Shown: positions 1-9,366, counted from the stretch's first letter. The stretch: DNA of 64,000 bases from PHAA01 sp963665865 (GCA_963665865.2 CAXXWF010000001.1:3286001-3350000), one strand, 5' to 3'. Numbers and translations are program-made. The notes: generated by a model from the sequence alone, not told the origin.

Positions 1-880
1 CGGATTGGGCAGTAACGGCATGGAACTGTTTCCCATTGTAATCCAACATATGTCGGCCTGCCAGAGTAGCAATAGAAGAAGAATCCAAGCCCCCGCTCAA
101 ACAGGTGCCAACCGAAACATCACTGCGCAGGTGCAGCAAGACCGATTCCTCAAAACATTCTGCAAATTCTTCAATAGTGGACGTCTTTCCTGCCGTAGCT
201 TTTGACAAATCATAATATCGTTGAAATTCTTTGGAGCCATTCAGTAGATTATAATACATATAGCAACCCGGCTCTATCTGATATATATTTTCATAGAAAG
301 TTGCTTCGCTATGGTCATTAAAGCCCATTAAAAAATCAACCACCGTTGCAAGCTTGGCTCTCCGCGCAATATGCACATCTTCTAATAATGCTTTGATCTC
401 TGACGCAAAAACAAAGTATCCATTCAGATCATAGTAATATAAGGGCTTAATACCAAAACGATCTCGGCATAAGTATAATTCGTGGCTTTTTTTGTTATAA
501 ATCGCAAAGGCCCACATACCTCTGAACTTATTTAGTGCCATCTTCCCCCATGTCTCCCAGGCAGCTAATATGACCTCGGTATCGCTTTGGGTCATAAAAT
601 GTGCATTGTATCTGTCCTTTAGTTCATTCCTAATTTCCAAATAATTATATAGTTCTCCATTATATGTAATAACCCAATCTCCCCTGTGCATTGGCTGGTT
701 ACCATTGTCAGACAAATCTATAATTGATAAACGATTATGGCCCATACTGATGAGATCATCTGACCACGAGCCATTGGTGTCAGGGCCACGATGATGCATA
801 CAGGAAATCATTTTATTGACCAGTTCTCTCCTATTATCTAAAGAGTGCCGTTTATTTATTACCCCGGAAATACCACACAT
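1..880 (-). CDS. asnB: Asparagine synthetase (glutamine-hydrolysing), C-terminus outside window
   Basis: Reading leftwards from the ATG at 880, the frame is open to the window edge. The first codons give Met-Cys-Gly-Ile, where Cys2 is the nucleophile of class II glutamine amidotransferases, followed by HHRGPD, YNGELYNY and a RDRFGIKPLYY stretch, all hallmarks of the AsnB glutaminase domain. The PP-loop signature SGGLDSSS of the synthetase domain is encoded near 75-100, so about 290 residues of a usual ~610 are visible. The enzyme transfers glutamine amide nitrogen to aspartate, but copies inside polysaccharide loci often amidate uronic acids or other sugar carboxyls. That fits here, because the locus makes a diacetamido-glucuronate. 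The start codon follows the stop of the flippase gene with no gap, so the two are co-transcribed and probably coupled. Confidence 0.93.
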   Translation of the reverse strand, partial: MCGISGVINKRHSLDNRRELVNKMISCMHHRGPDTNGSWSDDLISMGHNRLSIIDLSDNGNQPMHRGDWVITYNGELYNYLEIRNELKDRYNAHFMTQSDTEVILAAWETWGKMALNKFRGMWAFAIYNKKSHELYLCRDRFGIKPLYYYDLNGYFVFASEIKALLEDVHIARRAKLATVVDFLMGFNDHSEATFYENIYQIEPGCYMYYNLLNGSKEFQRYYDLSKATAGKTSTIEEFAECFEESVLLHLRSDVSVGTCLSGGLDSSSIATLAGRHMLDYNGKQFHAVTAQS

Positions 881-2194
881 CTATTTAGCCACCCTAAAAA
901 TATTTTTTAACTCTGCTCCTGAGACTCGGAAAATCAAAAATAAATACAGTGAATATAACAATAAATCACTAACCATCAAGAACGATATTGAGCGATACGC
1001 ATCGTGCATTGTTAGGCTTAGACCTAAAGAAGCAGATGTAATAACCAGAGCTATTAGCTGCCACAGGGCAGATATTTCCTGCCGGTTTACCGCTCCGAAA
1101 ACTATGCTTAAAGGAGATGCCACAAATCTTAACGCAATATCAGGGGCCAGTATTCTAGAAAATTCGCCAGCTGTCGTCCAATTTGATCCAAAGAAAAAAG
1201 TAAACAGCCATGGCCCCAATAGCATTATTATCAGGCAAAAAGGTCCAGCAATCATCAATAGTGCTTTACATGTCTGCTGAACAATTGCGGCAATACTCCC
1301 AGTTCGATTGTATTCCACCGCTATTTTCTGAAAATACACTTGAGCAACTGCCGCACCTATAAGGCTGGCTGGTAGTGATAATAACCTCACGCCTAGCGAA
1401 TATTGTCCCGTAATACCAAGATTAAAATATTTCGCAAAAAACATAACCGGTAACGCCACGGTAAGACTATCTAAGATAGACGGAAGCATACTATAAATTG
1501 GGTATTTTTTGTATTTAGCAGCGACCTTTCTCAGCTCGCGCACGGAAAGACTTCTCTTCACATTGACATAATCTTCAATTGTAAACTTCTTAATTAAAAA
1601 AGAGGTTGCAATAAATAAGCCAATAAGCTGGCCTGCAATCAAACCTCCTGCGCCTAGCTTGGTTAGGAAACCAAAGCCCAATTGTGCACTAGCGGTTGCT
1701 GAACTTTGCGTTATTTGCCGTGTAGCCAATCGCTTATAATTTTTAAACCTGGTATTCCAGTAATTAAGAGTCTGGAACAAGCCCAGGCCTAAAACATTTA
1801 TCGGGAGTAACCACAACCAAGTCGTAATGGCTGGTGACTTTAAAATACTGGCCACCCATTCTCCCCAAATAATTATTATCACTAAAACAGTTGCTGTTGA
1901 TACTACTGTCCATAATAGTGATGCTAGAATTAGATTACTTGCATCTTCATCTTTTTCGGGGAGTACTATCGCCAATTCATAGCGGCCACAACATATTACC
2001 GCCAAAATTCCTATTATAGAGGTATATATTCCCAGAACCCCAAAGTCCCCCGGTGTATATATCCTTGTTAACACTGGCGTAATAATAATTGTCAATGACT
2101 GCGCAAAAGCAGTGCCAGTCATCAGCGTCACGACATCTCTGACGAAGCCACCTTTTGGCAGGAGTTTTTGGATGGTTTCTGATAATCTTCCCAT
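881..2194 (-). CDS. Polysaccharide flippase (Wzx-like)
   Basis: This 437-residue membrane protein has about twelve hydrophobic segments, beginning with a stretch around residues 15-45 that includes LMTGTAFAQSLTIIITPVL. It is typical of the PST/MOP-family oligosaccharide flippases, which move undecaprenyl-linked repeat units across the membrane. The length and the pattern of paired helices match Wzx proteins. It sits between the aminotransferase gene and asnB in one polysaccharide operon; the asnB start codon directly abuts its stop. No strong Shine-Dalgarno is visible before its ATG. Substrate specificity cannot be read from sequence, but the co-encoded pathways suggest a repeat unit containing fucose and a diacetamido-uronic acid. 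Confidence 0.85.
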   Translation of the reverse strand: MGRLSETIQKLLPKGGFVRDVVTLMTGTAFAQSLTIIITPVLTRIYTPGDFGVLGIYTSIIGILAVICCGRYELAIVLPEKDEDASNLILASLLWTVVSTATVLVIIIIWGEWVASILKSPAITTWLWLLPINVLGLGLFQTLNYWNTRFKNYKRLATRQITQSSATASAQLGFGFLTKLGAGGLIAGQLIGLFIATSFLIKKFTIEDYVNVKRSLSVRELRKVAAKYKKYPIYSMLPSILDSLTVALPVMFFAKYFNLGITGQYSLGVRLLSLPASLIGAAVAQVYFQKIAVEYNRTGSIAAIVQQTCKALLMIAGPFCLIIMLLGPWLFTFFFGSNWTTAGEFSRILAPDIALRFVASPLSIVFGAVNRQEISALWQLIALVITSASLGLSLTMHDAYRSISFLMVSDLLLYSLYLFLIFRVSGAELKNIFRVAK

Positions 2195-2230
2195 ATAGTT
2201 TTATATGTTTGAGGTAAAGGGTGGAGCACC

Positions 2231-3367
2231 CTACTCCTCTCTCCTAACTTCTTTTTTAATAACTTCGCAGATGGTTGCTACGCCCTGCTCTTCCAGATAT
2301 GGATGAATCGGCAGCGCTAATACTTTGTCGCATAAACTCTCGGTCACCTTCAAATCGCCCACTGTGCAGACCACATCGGCAAATGCAGTCTGCCGATGCA
2401 TGGGTTTGGGGTAATAGATCATGGTCGGGATGCCCTGTTCTTTCATTTTCTCCTGTAGAGCACCCCGCTGCTCTTTGTTTCTTAACTGAATTGTATACTG
2501 AGCGTAGCTTGAATAATAGCCTGCTGGGATGGTCGGAGTTTTAACTATATTTTTTAATTGATCGTCATAAGATTGCGCCACCTGGTAAACTTTGGCTAGT
2601 TCATAGTCTTTGAAGGCCTGGAATTTGACCTGCAGGATGGCTGCCTGCAGTGTATCGAGGCGCGAGTTCATGCCGATTCTAACGTTGTCATAGCGAGAAC
2701 TGCCTTTCCCATGAATGCGGATGGACTGTATTTTATCTGCCAGCTCATCATCATTAGTAAATACGGCTCCACCGTCACCGTAACAGCCTAGTGGCTTGGC
2801 GGGGAAAAAGGAGGTGGTAGCTGCATGACCAAGGCTACATGCGCGGCGTCCATTAAGCATTCCGCCAAAGCCCTGCGCGCCGTCTTCGAGTATGAGCAGA
2901 TTATATTCTTGGGCTATTTTTTCAATCTCGGGGTATTTGGCAGGGAGGCCAAACAGGTCCACGGGGATTATAACTCTGGGTAAATACCGGCCTTCTTTTA
3001 TAGTTTCTTTTATGGCTGTTTCGAGCTTGATCGGATCTATATTAAAAGTATCAGGATCTACATCGACGAATACAGGCTTAGCTCCGACCAATGAAACAAC
3101 TTCACCAGTGGCGAAGAAGGTAAAGTCGGGAACAAATACAGCATCCCCAGCTTTTATGTCCCAGGCCATCAATGTCATACTGAGGGCATCGGTACCATTG
3201 GCACAAGCAATACAATGTCTGACGCCGACATATGCAGCTAAACTCTGTTCAAGTTCATTGACCTGGCGGCCCATAATAAAGTTGCCTTCGTTCAAAACGG
3301 TCTGAATGGCCTGATCAATTGATATCTTTAATTCCTGGTATTGGTTTTTCAGGTCTCGGAATTGCAT
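2231..3367 (-). CDS. wbpE: DegT/DnrJ/EryC1 sugar aminotransferase (WbpE/WlbC-like)
   Basis: This is a PLP-dependent sugar aminotransferase of about 378 residues. The PLP lysine is seen in FFPAKPLGCYGDGG (about residue 191), with the LEDGAQGFGG motif about 30 residues earlier and a PDFTFFATGE segment typical of the family. In the WbpA/B/E/D pathway this enzyme converts UDP-2-acetamido-3-keto-glucuronate to the 3-amino sugar using glutamate. The neighbouring acetyltransferase and dehydrogenase genes are exactly the partners expected. The longest frame begins with TTG at 3370, but the ATG one codon later (3367), preceded by a GAGGTAAG-type site, is the more likely start. The assignment to the 3-position of a uronic acid is inferred from context. 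Confidence 0.9.
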   Translation of the reverse strand: MQFRDLKNQYQELKISIDQAIQTVLNEGNFIMGRQVNELEQSLAAYVGVRHCIACANGTDALSMTLMAWDIKAGDAVFVPDFTFFATGEVVSLVGAKPVFVDVDPDTFNIDPIKLETAIKETIKEGRYLPRVIIPVDLFGLPAKYPEIEKIAQEYNLLILEDGAQGFGGMLNGRRACSLGHAATTSFFPAKPLGCYGDGGAVFTNDDELADKIQSIRIHGKGSSRYDNVRIGMNSRLDTLQAAILQVKFQAFKDYELAKVYQVAQSYDDQLKNIVKTPTIPAGYYSSYAQYTIQLRNKEQRGALQEKMKEQGIPTMIYYPKPMHRQTAFADVVCTVGDLKVTESLCDKVLALPIHPYLEEQGVATICEVIKKEVRREE

Positions 3368-3385
3368 CAACTTACCTCGATTCGA

Positions 3386-3952
3386 TTATGGTCTAGAGCT
3401 TAGTCCGTTTTCAGTCTGTTTATATTTTCTATGACAGACTTCACAAACCAGATCTTGATCTAATTTCTGCCCGCATTCGCATACCCATCCAATTTGCCGT
3501 GCGGGGATACCAACCATTAGTGCGTGGTCAAGAACATCATTGCAAACAGCTGCACCCGCTGCGATAATGGCATATCTGCCGATGATATTACCACAGACAA
3601 TTGTAGCATTTGCTCCGATGGAAGCGCCTTCCTTAACTAGTGTCCTTATATAGCCCGCTGCTCCTTTGGGGTATTTGCTTCTAGGTGTGAGGTCGTTAGT
3701 AAATACCATGGATGGCCCGCAAAACACATAATCCTCCAGTTCCACACCTTCATAGACGGAGACATTATTTTGTATTTTTACGTAGCTACCGATCCTTACG
3801 TTATTAGATATATTTACGTTCTGGCCAAGGGAGCAACCTTCCCCGATGACAACTCCGCTCTGGATATGGCAAAAATGCCATATCTTTGTGCCCCGACCGA
3901 TGGTTACGTTTTCGTCTATATAACTGCTTTCATGAACAATAAATTCGGTCAT
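3386..3952 (-). CDS. wbpD: UDP-2-acetamido-3-amino-glucuronate N-acetyltransferase (WbpD/WlbB-like)
   Basis: This is a left-handed beta-helix acetyltransferase of 188 residues with many hexapeptide repeats (for example IGRGTKIW, IGEGCSLGQNVNI and YVFCGPSMVFTND). The VFTNDLTPRS segment is typical of the WlbB/WbpD group, which acetylates the 3-amino group to give UDP-2,3-diacetamido-2,3-dideoxy-glucuronate. The C-terminus carries two CxxC pairs (CECG and CEVC), a small zinc-ribbon-like tail seen in part of this family. The start codon follows the stop of the upstream oxidoreductase gene without a gap, indicating translational coupling. Together with the aminotransferase and both dehydrogenases it completes a four-enzyme nucleotide-sugar pathway. 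Confidence 0.9.
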   Translation of the reverse strand: MTEFIVHESSYIDENVTIGRGTKIWHFCHIQSGVVIGEGCSLGQNVNISNNVRIGSYVKIQNNVSVYEGVELEDYVFCGPSMVFTNDLTPRSKYPKGAAGYIRTLVKEGASIGANATIVCGNIIGRYAIIAAGAAVCNDVLDHALMVGIPARQIGWVCECGQKLDQDLVCEVCHRKYKQTENGLSSRP

Positions 3953-5026
3953 TTATCTAAACCTTTCTTTGAAATCCATTGTGCTACACTTATCCATCGG
4001 CAATCGCACACTTACACCTTCGGCTGCTGATTTATATATTGCCAGTACAAGCTCTAAGGCACGCCTACCATCTTCGGCGGTAACGTAAGGCGATCTATTA
4101 TTTTGGATGGCATCAATAACATCTGCGTATAGAGGTATATGTCCAAACCCGTACACATTAGGTGGATTCTCGTGGCATTTTGCTTTTATTTCTTCTGCAT
4201 CATCCAATAAATCTGAAAAGCGCCACTCTTCAATAAGATTTACGGATTGTCCTCCAGCTTTTACTGTGCCTTTTTCCCCGAATAGATATAGCGTTTCCTC
4301 TAGATTTTCGGGATAAATATCAGTCGTGCCTTCAACAATTCCATAGCTGCCATTCGAAAATCTAACTATAGCGATACCCAAATCTTCAGCCTCAATATAA
4401 TCATGGTTAAGCTTGTCCGTCATACCTGCAACTTCTACAACATTGACGCCCATCAACCAACGCAGCAGATCTATGTTATGGATGCACTGGTTCATTAAAG
4501 CACCACCATCTTGTTCCCACGTGCCACGCCATTTTGCACGGGAGTAATACTCGTAATCGCGGTGCCAGCGTATATGTGCTGTCCCATAGAACAATCTTCC
4601 AAACCGCTTTTTATCTATAGCTTCGCGAATCTTTTGTATTGACTTATTGAAGCGATTTTGATGACAGGCACTCACCTTAACACCTCTTGCTTCAGCTTTT
4701 ATGATGATAGCATCGCTATCAGCTAGAGAAAGCGTGATAGGTTTCTCTATGATTAAATTGCAGTCCTCATCAATACAATCAAGCGCTATCTGGGCGTGTT
4801 TACCACTCTCAGTAGCAATTGCAACAAGTTCTGGCTTTTCCTTTGCCAGCATCTCTCTGTAATCGGTGTATTGGTGAGTCGTTTGGGTAAGATTAAATTT
4901 TAAGATTTTGTCCTCCATATTTTCAGCTACTATGTCGCATAGGGCAATAATTTCTAGGTTGTTTGTAATAGCCGCTGCTATATGATTTGGAGAAATGCGG
5001 CCACAGCCGATTAATGCATATTTCAT
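3953..5026 (-). CDS. wbpB: Gfo/Idh/MocA oxidoreductase, UDP-GlcNAc-uronate 3-dehydrogenase-like (WbpB/WlbA)
   Basis: The protein has an N-terminal Rossmann motif (YALIGCGRISPNH), the EKPITLS lysine motif and a HQNRFNKS segment characteristic of WlbA/WbpB enzymes. These oxidise C3 of UDP-N-acetylglucosaminuronate before transamination. The frame can be read from 5047, which would overlap the upstream gene, but the ATG at 5026 gives a canonical MKYALIGCG start and has a GAGGAG site about 12 bases upstream, so I prefer it (about 357 residues). In the operon it lies between an LpxD-like acyltransferase gene and the N-acetyltransferase gene. The exact substrate is inferred from family and context. 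Confidence 0.88.
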   Translation of the reverse strand: MKYALIGCGRISPNHIAAAITNNLEIIALCDIVAENMEDKILKFNLTQTTHQYTDYREMLAKEKPELVAIATESGKHAQIALDCIDEDCNLIIEKPITLSLADSDAIIIKAEARGVKVSACHQNRFNKSIQKIREAIDKKRFGRLFYGTAHIRWHRDYEYYSRAKWRGTWEQDGGALMNQCIHNIDLLRWLMGVNVVEVAGMTDKLNHDYIEAEDLGIAIVRFSNGSYGIVEGTTDIYPENLEETLYLFGEKGTVKAGGQSVNLIEEWRFSDLLDDAEEIKAKCHENPPNVYGFGHIPLYADVIDAIQNNRSPYVTAEDGRRALELVLAIYKSAAEGVSVRLPMDKCSTMDFKERFR

Positions 5027-5036
5027 ATAATATGTT

Positions 5037-6005
5037 TCACTCCTCATCTCTAATAAACTGATTCATAATGGCATTAAACTTTTTAACAGACTCAATTGTT
5101 TCAGCTCTATGTCCCACCATTACAAAATCATTTGGAACATCTCTGCAAATTGTCGCCCCCATGCCGATAGTAACATTCTGGCCAATAGTTATCCCGTTAA
5201 TCAGAGCACTATTAGGTGCAATCCAACAGTTGGCTCCAATTCTGGTACTCCCACTCACTTCTGCGCAGGCAATGATTGCTGTGTTTTCGCCGATTACGCA
5301 ATTATGGGCAATATGAACCAAGTTATCTATCTTAACGCCGGAACGAATGACGGTAGGGTCTATGGTCCCGGCGCAAACGGCAGTAAACTCACCAATCTCT
5401 ACATCATCTTCGATTACAACACCACCTATATGTGGAAGCCTCTGATACATGTTGTTGTTATCTTTCTCAAATCCAAATCCCCAGCCGCCAATTACACAAT
5501 TCTCTCTTAGAACGCAGTTGTCACCAATCACCACATGTTTTCTTATTTTGGCCCCCGTCATAATACAACAATTATTTCCAATAACAACATCGTTATCAAT
5601 GTAGCAAAATGGCTCAATAACAGTATTCTCACCAATCTTTACTGTTTCTCCGATTATACTGTTATTGATAGTCTTAAATCCGTTTGAATTAAGCACGGTA
5701 CATTTCTTTACAATAAAATTAAGTGCTTCTGCAAAATCAAGCCGTGGGTTCTCTCCAAAGATCAAAACGTTATTTGTAGAATCTGTTTTCCCTTTATAGT
5801 CGGTATGTAAGAAAATACAGCAGTCTTTTAAGATCTTGATGGTTGCCAGATGGCTTTCTGCATACTTTTTTATGAATAATATTGTGCTATTCTTTGGATT
5901 ATTCAATGTGGAAGCACCAATTATTGTTTTACTCGCTTCAACATTCTCAACATCCCTATTTTTAAACAGAGTTAGGATAACATCTGTTCCAATTTCGATA
6001 ATCAT
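5037..6005 (-). CDS. LpxD-like hexapeptide-repeat acyltransferase
   Basis: This 322-residue protein has an N-terminal domain of about 105 residues followed by a long left-handed beta-helix with repeated IGxN and VVIGxN hexads. The segments GGWGFGFE, HIGGVVIEDDVEIG and NLVHIAHNCVIGENTAIIA closely match LpxD (UDP-3-O-acylglucosamine N-acyltransferase), including the histidine of HIAHN that serves as catalytic base in LpxD. True LpxD makes lipid A, which is not expected in a Gram-positive, so here it probably acylates an amino sugar of the surface polysaccharide. Its start overlaps the stop of the preceding deacetylase-like gene by four bases (ATGA), which suggests the two act in sequence. The acyl donor is unknown. 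Confidence 0.8.
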   Translation of the reverse strand: MIIEIGTDVILTLFKNRDVENVEASKTIIGASTLNNPKNSTILFIKKYAESHLATIKILKDCCIFLHTDYKGKTDSTNNVLIFGENPRLDFAEALNFIVKKCTVLNSNGFKTINNSIIGETVKIGENTVIEPFCYIDNDVVIGNNCCIMTGAKIRKHVVIGDNCVLRENCVIGGWGFGFEKDNNNMYQRLPHIGGVVIEDDVEIGEFTAVCAGTIDPTVIRSGVKIDNLVHIAHNCVIGENTAIIACAEVSGSTRIGANCWIAPNSALINGITIGQNVTIGMGATICRDVPNDFVMVGHRAETIESVKKFNAIMNQFIRDEE

Positions 6006-6769
6006 ATTTTAAATATACCTCTATCTGCCTGAGTCAAGCGAAAGTCTCTGGGCTGTTCTGGTATGACTTCCTCTAATGCCCTTATGTTTTTTTCTAATTC
6101 ATAGTATATTTCATCATTTTTCCGGGATAGAAATTGTAGCAAGATATCCTTCATTGGAATTTCGACCTTTTGATACCAGATCGGGTGGGTTAAAATTTGC
6201 AGCTTATTATAATCACCGCTTTGAACAATTGAAATAACATCCTCACGCCAATTCATGCGCGAGTCGGAAAGATATTTATATTCATTAAAAAATTTTTTTG
6301 AATAGCTGTTTACTGTATCCCCAAAGTCAAAGTTTCCCTCTAGGGCTAATTTAGATGGTCGATGCATGGAAAGATAATCATTCCCTCCATTTACAATTTG
6401 CGAAAATAAGTTGAGCTCACTTTTAGCATTTATTTCGAAATCGTCTTTGTTGTTGATTATATATTTGGTTTCATCAAAATGCAGTCCAATAGCATGTCCT
6501 AATCCTTTTATTTTGTGAATGATATCTAACGATTTTTGCGAAAATACATTGTAGAAGTTGCTACTCAATAAAATGAAATAGGTGGATGATACCCCTAAAG
6601 AGTTTTCGAATTCAGCAAATTCCAAGGCCTTAGTTAAGTCGGTATCAACATCATGGCGCAGGATGGCAACACGCTCAAAATCATCGCAATTATAGTAATT
6701 TGCATTGGTATAATTGTTTTCTGTTAAGAGCAGAACTAAATTTGCGTAGCTACTATATGTAAAATTCAC
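6002..6769 (-). CDS. Polysaccharide deacetylase-like protein (WbmS-type)
   Basis: This protein of 255 residues resembles divergent CE4 (NodB-fold) deacetylases found in polysaccharide clusters. It shows ILRHDVDTD, whose HDVD corresponds to the catalytic/metal Asp-Asp motif, then GHAIGLHFDE and SMHRPS, which supply the metal-binding histidines. No signal peptide or membrane segment is visible, so it would act in the cytoplasm on a nucleotide sugar or lipid-linked intermediate. It is translationally coupled (ATGA) to the LpxD-like acyltransferase, suggesting removal of an acetyl group followed by re-acylation. That order of events is inference. Confidence 0.7.
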   Translation of the reverse strand: MNFTYSSYANLVLLLTENNYTNANYYNCDDFERVAILRHDVDTDLTKALEFAEFENSLGVSSTYFILLSSNFYNVFSQKSLDIIHKIKGLGHAIGLHFDETKYIINNKDDFEINAKSELNLFSQIVNGGNDYLSMHRPSKLALEGNFDFGDTVNSYSKKFFNEYKYLSDSRMNWREDVISIVQSGDYNKLQILTHPIWYQKVEIPMKDILLQFLSRKNDEIYYELEKNIRALEEVIPEQPRDFRLTQADRGIFKI

Positions 6770-6781
6770 AGTTTTGACCTC

Positions 6782-8101
6782 CTAGAGCAGTTCTATATTT
6801 TCTCTATTCTTTACGTTTTTCATGGCGTTTTTGGTATCGAATATGACTTTGGCATTTTTCTGTACAAAATTGTAGTCGACCTTAGTATGAGCGGTGGTGA
6901 TTACTACGAGGTCGGCTGTTTGTATTTTTTCTGAGCTGAGCTCCGTTAGGCCAGTTATGATTCTTCCGTTATCATTGAACTCGCTGACATAGGGGTCATA
7001 GTATTCAACTTCGGCACCAGTTTTATGGAATTCTTCAATGACCCGAATGGCAGGGCTTTCCCTGTAATCATCAATATCCTGTTTATAGGCTACTCCCAGA
7101 ACTAACACCTGCGATCCATTGAGGGCTTTTTTAAAGCGGTTAAGAATTTTTCCAGCACGTTCTACGGTATATTCGGGCATTTTATCATTGACCATCATGG
7201 AGGCTTCGATCATGGAGGTATGGAATCCGAATTCTCTAGCTTTCCACGAAAGGTAGTAAGGGTCCAGAGGAATACAGTGTCCGCCAAGACCGGGTCCAGG
7301 ATAAAACGGTGTGAAGCCAAAAGGTTTGGTCTTCGCAGCTTCGATCACTTCCCAAATATTAATGTCCATCTTGTTACAAAGCATGGCCAGTTCGTTGATA
7401 AGACCGATATTGACGTTGCGGTAGGTGTTCTCCAGTATTTTTTCCATTTCGGCAACCTTGGGAGAGCTAGCTTCAAATATTTCTCCCTCTAAGACGTTGC
7501 GATACATGGCAGCGATTACTTCAGTAGCATCACACCCCACTCCACCAACGACCTTGGGGGTGTTTTTGGTCTGATATATTAGGTTGCCAGGATCAACGCG
7601 CTCTGGAGAGAAGGCTAGATAGAAGTCTTCTCCGCACTTAAGTCCGGAACCCTGTTCGAGTATGGGCAGGATCAGCTCTTCAGTAGTGCCTGGATAGGTG
7701 GTGGATTCGAGAACGATCATGCTGCCCCTTTTTATGTATTGGGCGACAGCGGTGGTGGAGTCTCTGACGTAGCTGATGTCGGGTTGCTGGTATTCGTCCA
7801 GCGGAGTGGGTACTGCAATGGCGACAAAGTCTACATCGCGTATAAAAGAGAAGTCGCTGGTGGCACTGAGCATACCAGTCGCTGCGAGTTCATTGAGCTC
7901 ATTGTCTACGACATCGCCAATGTAGTTGATTCCCTGATTAACCATATCAACCTTCTGGGACTGGACGTCAAAGCCGATGGTTTTATAACCGGCTTTGGCT
8001 TTTTCAACGGCCAGGGGCAGACCGACATAACCAAGACCCACAACTCCAACTATGATTTCTTTGTTGGCAATTTTGATAAGCAATTCTTCTTTAATAGACA
8101 T
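6782..8101 (-). CDS. wbpA: UDP-N-acetylglucosamine 6-dehydrogenase (WbpA-like nucleotide sugar dehydrogenase)
   Basis: This is a 439-residue UDP-glucose/GDP-mannose dehydrogenase family member. It has the NAD-binding motif VGLGYVGLPLA near residue 20, the central-domain KxxEN..R region, and the catalytic cysteine at about residue 276 in GLGGHCIPLDPYY. The sequence is most like WbpA/WlbA-partner enzymes that oxidise UDP-GlcNAc to UDP-GlcNAc-uronate. This would be the first step of the diacetamido-glucuronate pathway completed by the three genes at 2231-5026. A GAGAGGGGAC-like site precedes the ATG. Oxidation of the gluco rather than the manno or galacto epimer is inferred from the neighbours. 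Confidence 0.9.
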   Translation of the reverse strand: MSIKEELLIKIANKEIIVGVVGLGYVGLPLAVEKAKAGYKTIGFDVQSQKVDMVNQGINYIGDVVDNELNELAATGMLSATSDFSFIRDVDFVAIAVPTPLDEYQQPDISYVRDSTTAVAQYIKRGSMIVLESTTYPGTTEELILPILEQGSGLKCGEDFYLAFSPERVDPGNLIYQTKNTPKVVGGVGCDATEVIAAMYRNVLEGEIFEASSPKVAEMEKILENTYRNVNIGLINELAMLCNKMDINIWEVIEAAKTKPFGFTPFYPGPGLGGHCIPLDPYYLSWKAREFGFHTSMIEASMMVNDKMPEYTVERAGKILNRFKKALNGSQVLVLGVAYKQDIDDYRESPAIRVIEEFHKTGAEVEYYDPYVSEFNDNGRIITGLTELSSEKIQTADLVVITTAHTKVDYNFVQKNAKVIFDTKNAMKNVKNRENIELL

Positions 8102-8223
8102 TAGTTGTCCCCTCTCATTGACTATTGCGATTTTTTTTACAATTGTTTTAATTCAATATTATTTTCTATGACTATTTTCTTAAATTTTTGTGTTGTCTTC
8201 AATAGAGCGAGAAATACAGGCAA

Positions 8224-9366
8224 TTATTCATATAGCCTTGCAGCAATTTTTTTATAATCTAAAAGCTCCCGGGCAATCTTATCGGAATTCTCACCCATCA
8301 TTTTTAATACACTCGGGTCATCTGCAATTTCTTGAAATACTCGCATCATATCTTCTACGCTTACTATATAGTATCCATTACCTTGTAGATATGGCTCGTG
8401 GCTTTTATACGGATAGATCATTATTGAACATCCACAACATATTGCATTCTGCAACGTTGCCGATTGCCCGCCAGGTTGAACATAGACATCCGCTGCACAT
8501 AGATATTCCAGCAGTTCATCTGCCGTTTTCCATCCTGCAAAGAATACCCTAAAATCAGCTTCTATTAACGGTTCAACCGCTTCGCGAACATCCATCGTCA
8601 TGCTGCCGATAATTACCAACCGTATTTTATCTGATTTAACTTTTGAGAATGATTTTAAAATATCCGCGGTCCGCTTATACTTATCCATTTTCCCCGAGTG
8701 AATAAATAGAACCTGGTTGTCATTTAACTCCAAACTATTACGAATTTTTTCTCTCTTAATGTGGCGCTCCTCTTTCGAAAAGATTATCCCTCCCAATGGG
8801 TAAAACTCCATTTTCTCTTTTGGTACATGGTACATTGATTTTAAAAATTCCCCGCACTCAAAAGACAAATAAAATACTTTATCAATACTAGGAAGGCTCT
8901 TTCGAAAAATTGCTCGATAGAATAACTTATGCAAAAAATATTTTGAAATAAAGTTCTTGGCGCTATTATTAGCATCCGCATGGCTGTCCACATATAGTTT
9001 CACAGAGGGATGATATTCCTTATATTTTGCTACACTTAAAATCTCCCAGGTTCCAATATCATGAAAAAATATTACATCTGGTTTAATTTCTTCCAATAAA
9101 AGATATAAATTTTTTACTTTCCTAATTTTCTTAGAAATAAAAGAGTTTAATATTTTAATGTATTCTAATCTAATAAGCCTTACACCATTATCCATAAAAT
9201 AATCTTCTGGTAGACCATAAACTATTTCTCCCTTATAGAATTTACTACAACTTGCAATGAAAGTTACATTGTGTCGATCTTTGGCATTTTGATCAGACAG
9301 CTGATTTCCTTGATATGTCATATTTTCGGTAAATGGTCCTACAAGGCCAATATGTATTATTTTCAT
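8224..9366 (-). CDS. Glycosyltransferase, GT-B fold (family 4-like)
   Basis: This 380-residue GT-B glycosyltransferase has an N-terminal acceptor domain beginning MKIIHIGLVGPF and a C-terminal Rossmann domain starting near residue 215 with LFIHSGKMDKYKRTADIL, a form of the nucleotide-sugar binding region. It continues with LVIIGSM and a DVYVQPGGQSATLQNAICCG loop, in the place of the usual E-x7-E motif. It is cytoplasmic with no transmembrane segment. It lies between the fucose-pathway half and the uronic-acid half of the operon and probably adds one sugar to the lipid-linked repeat unit. Donor and linkage cannot be predicted. Confidence 0.82.
   Translation of the reverse strand: MKIIHIGLVGPFTENMTYQGNQLSDQNAKDRHNVTFIASCSKFYKGEIVYGLPEDYFMDNGVRLIRLEYIKILNSFISKKIRKVKNLYLLLEEIKPDVIFFHDIGTWEILSVAKYKEYHPSVKLYVDSHADANNSAKNFISKYFLHKLFYRAIFRKSLPSIDKVFYLSFECGEFLKSMYHVPKEKMEFYPLGGIIFSKEERHIKREKIRNSLELNDNQVLFIHSGKMDKYKRTADILKSFSKVKSDKIRLVIIGSMTMDVREAVEPLIEADFRVFFAGWKTADELLEYLCAADVYVQPGGQSATLQNAICCGCSIMIYPYKSHEPYLQGNGYYIVSVEDMMRVFQEIADDPSVLKMMGENSDKIARELLDYKKIAARLYE

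Noticed and set aside
816..1280. Open frame of 154 codons on the plus strand
   Set aside because: It lies antisense to the flippase gene, has no ribosome site and no family features.
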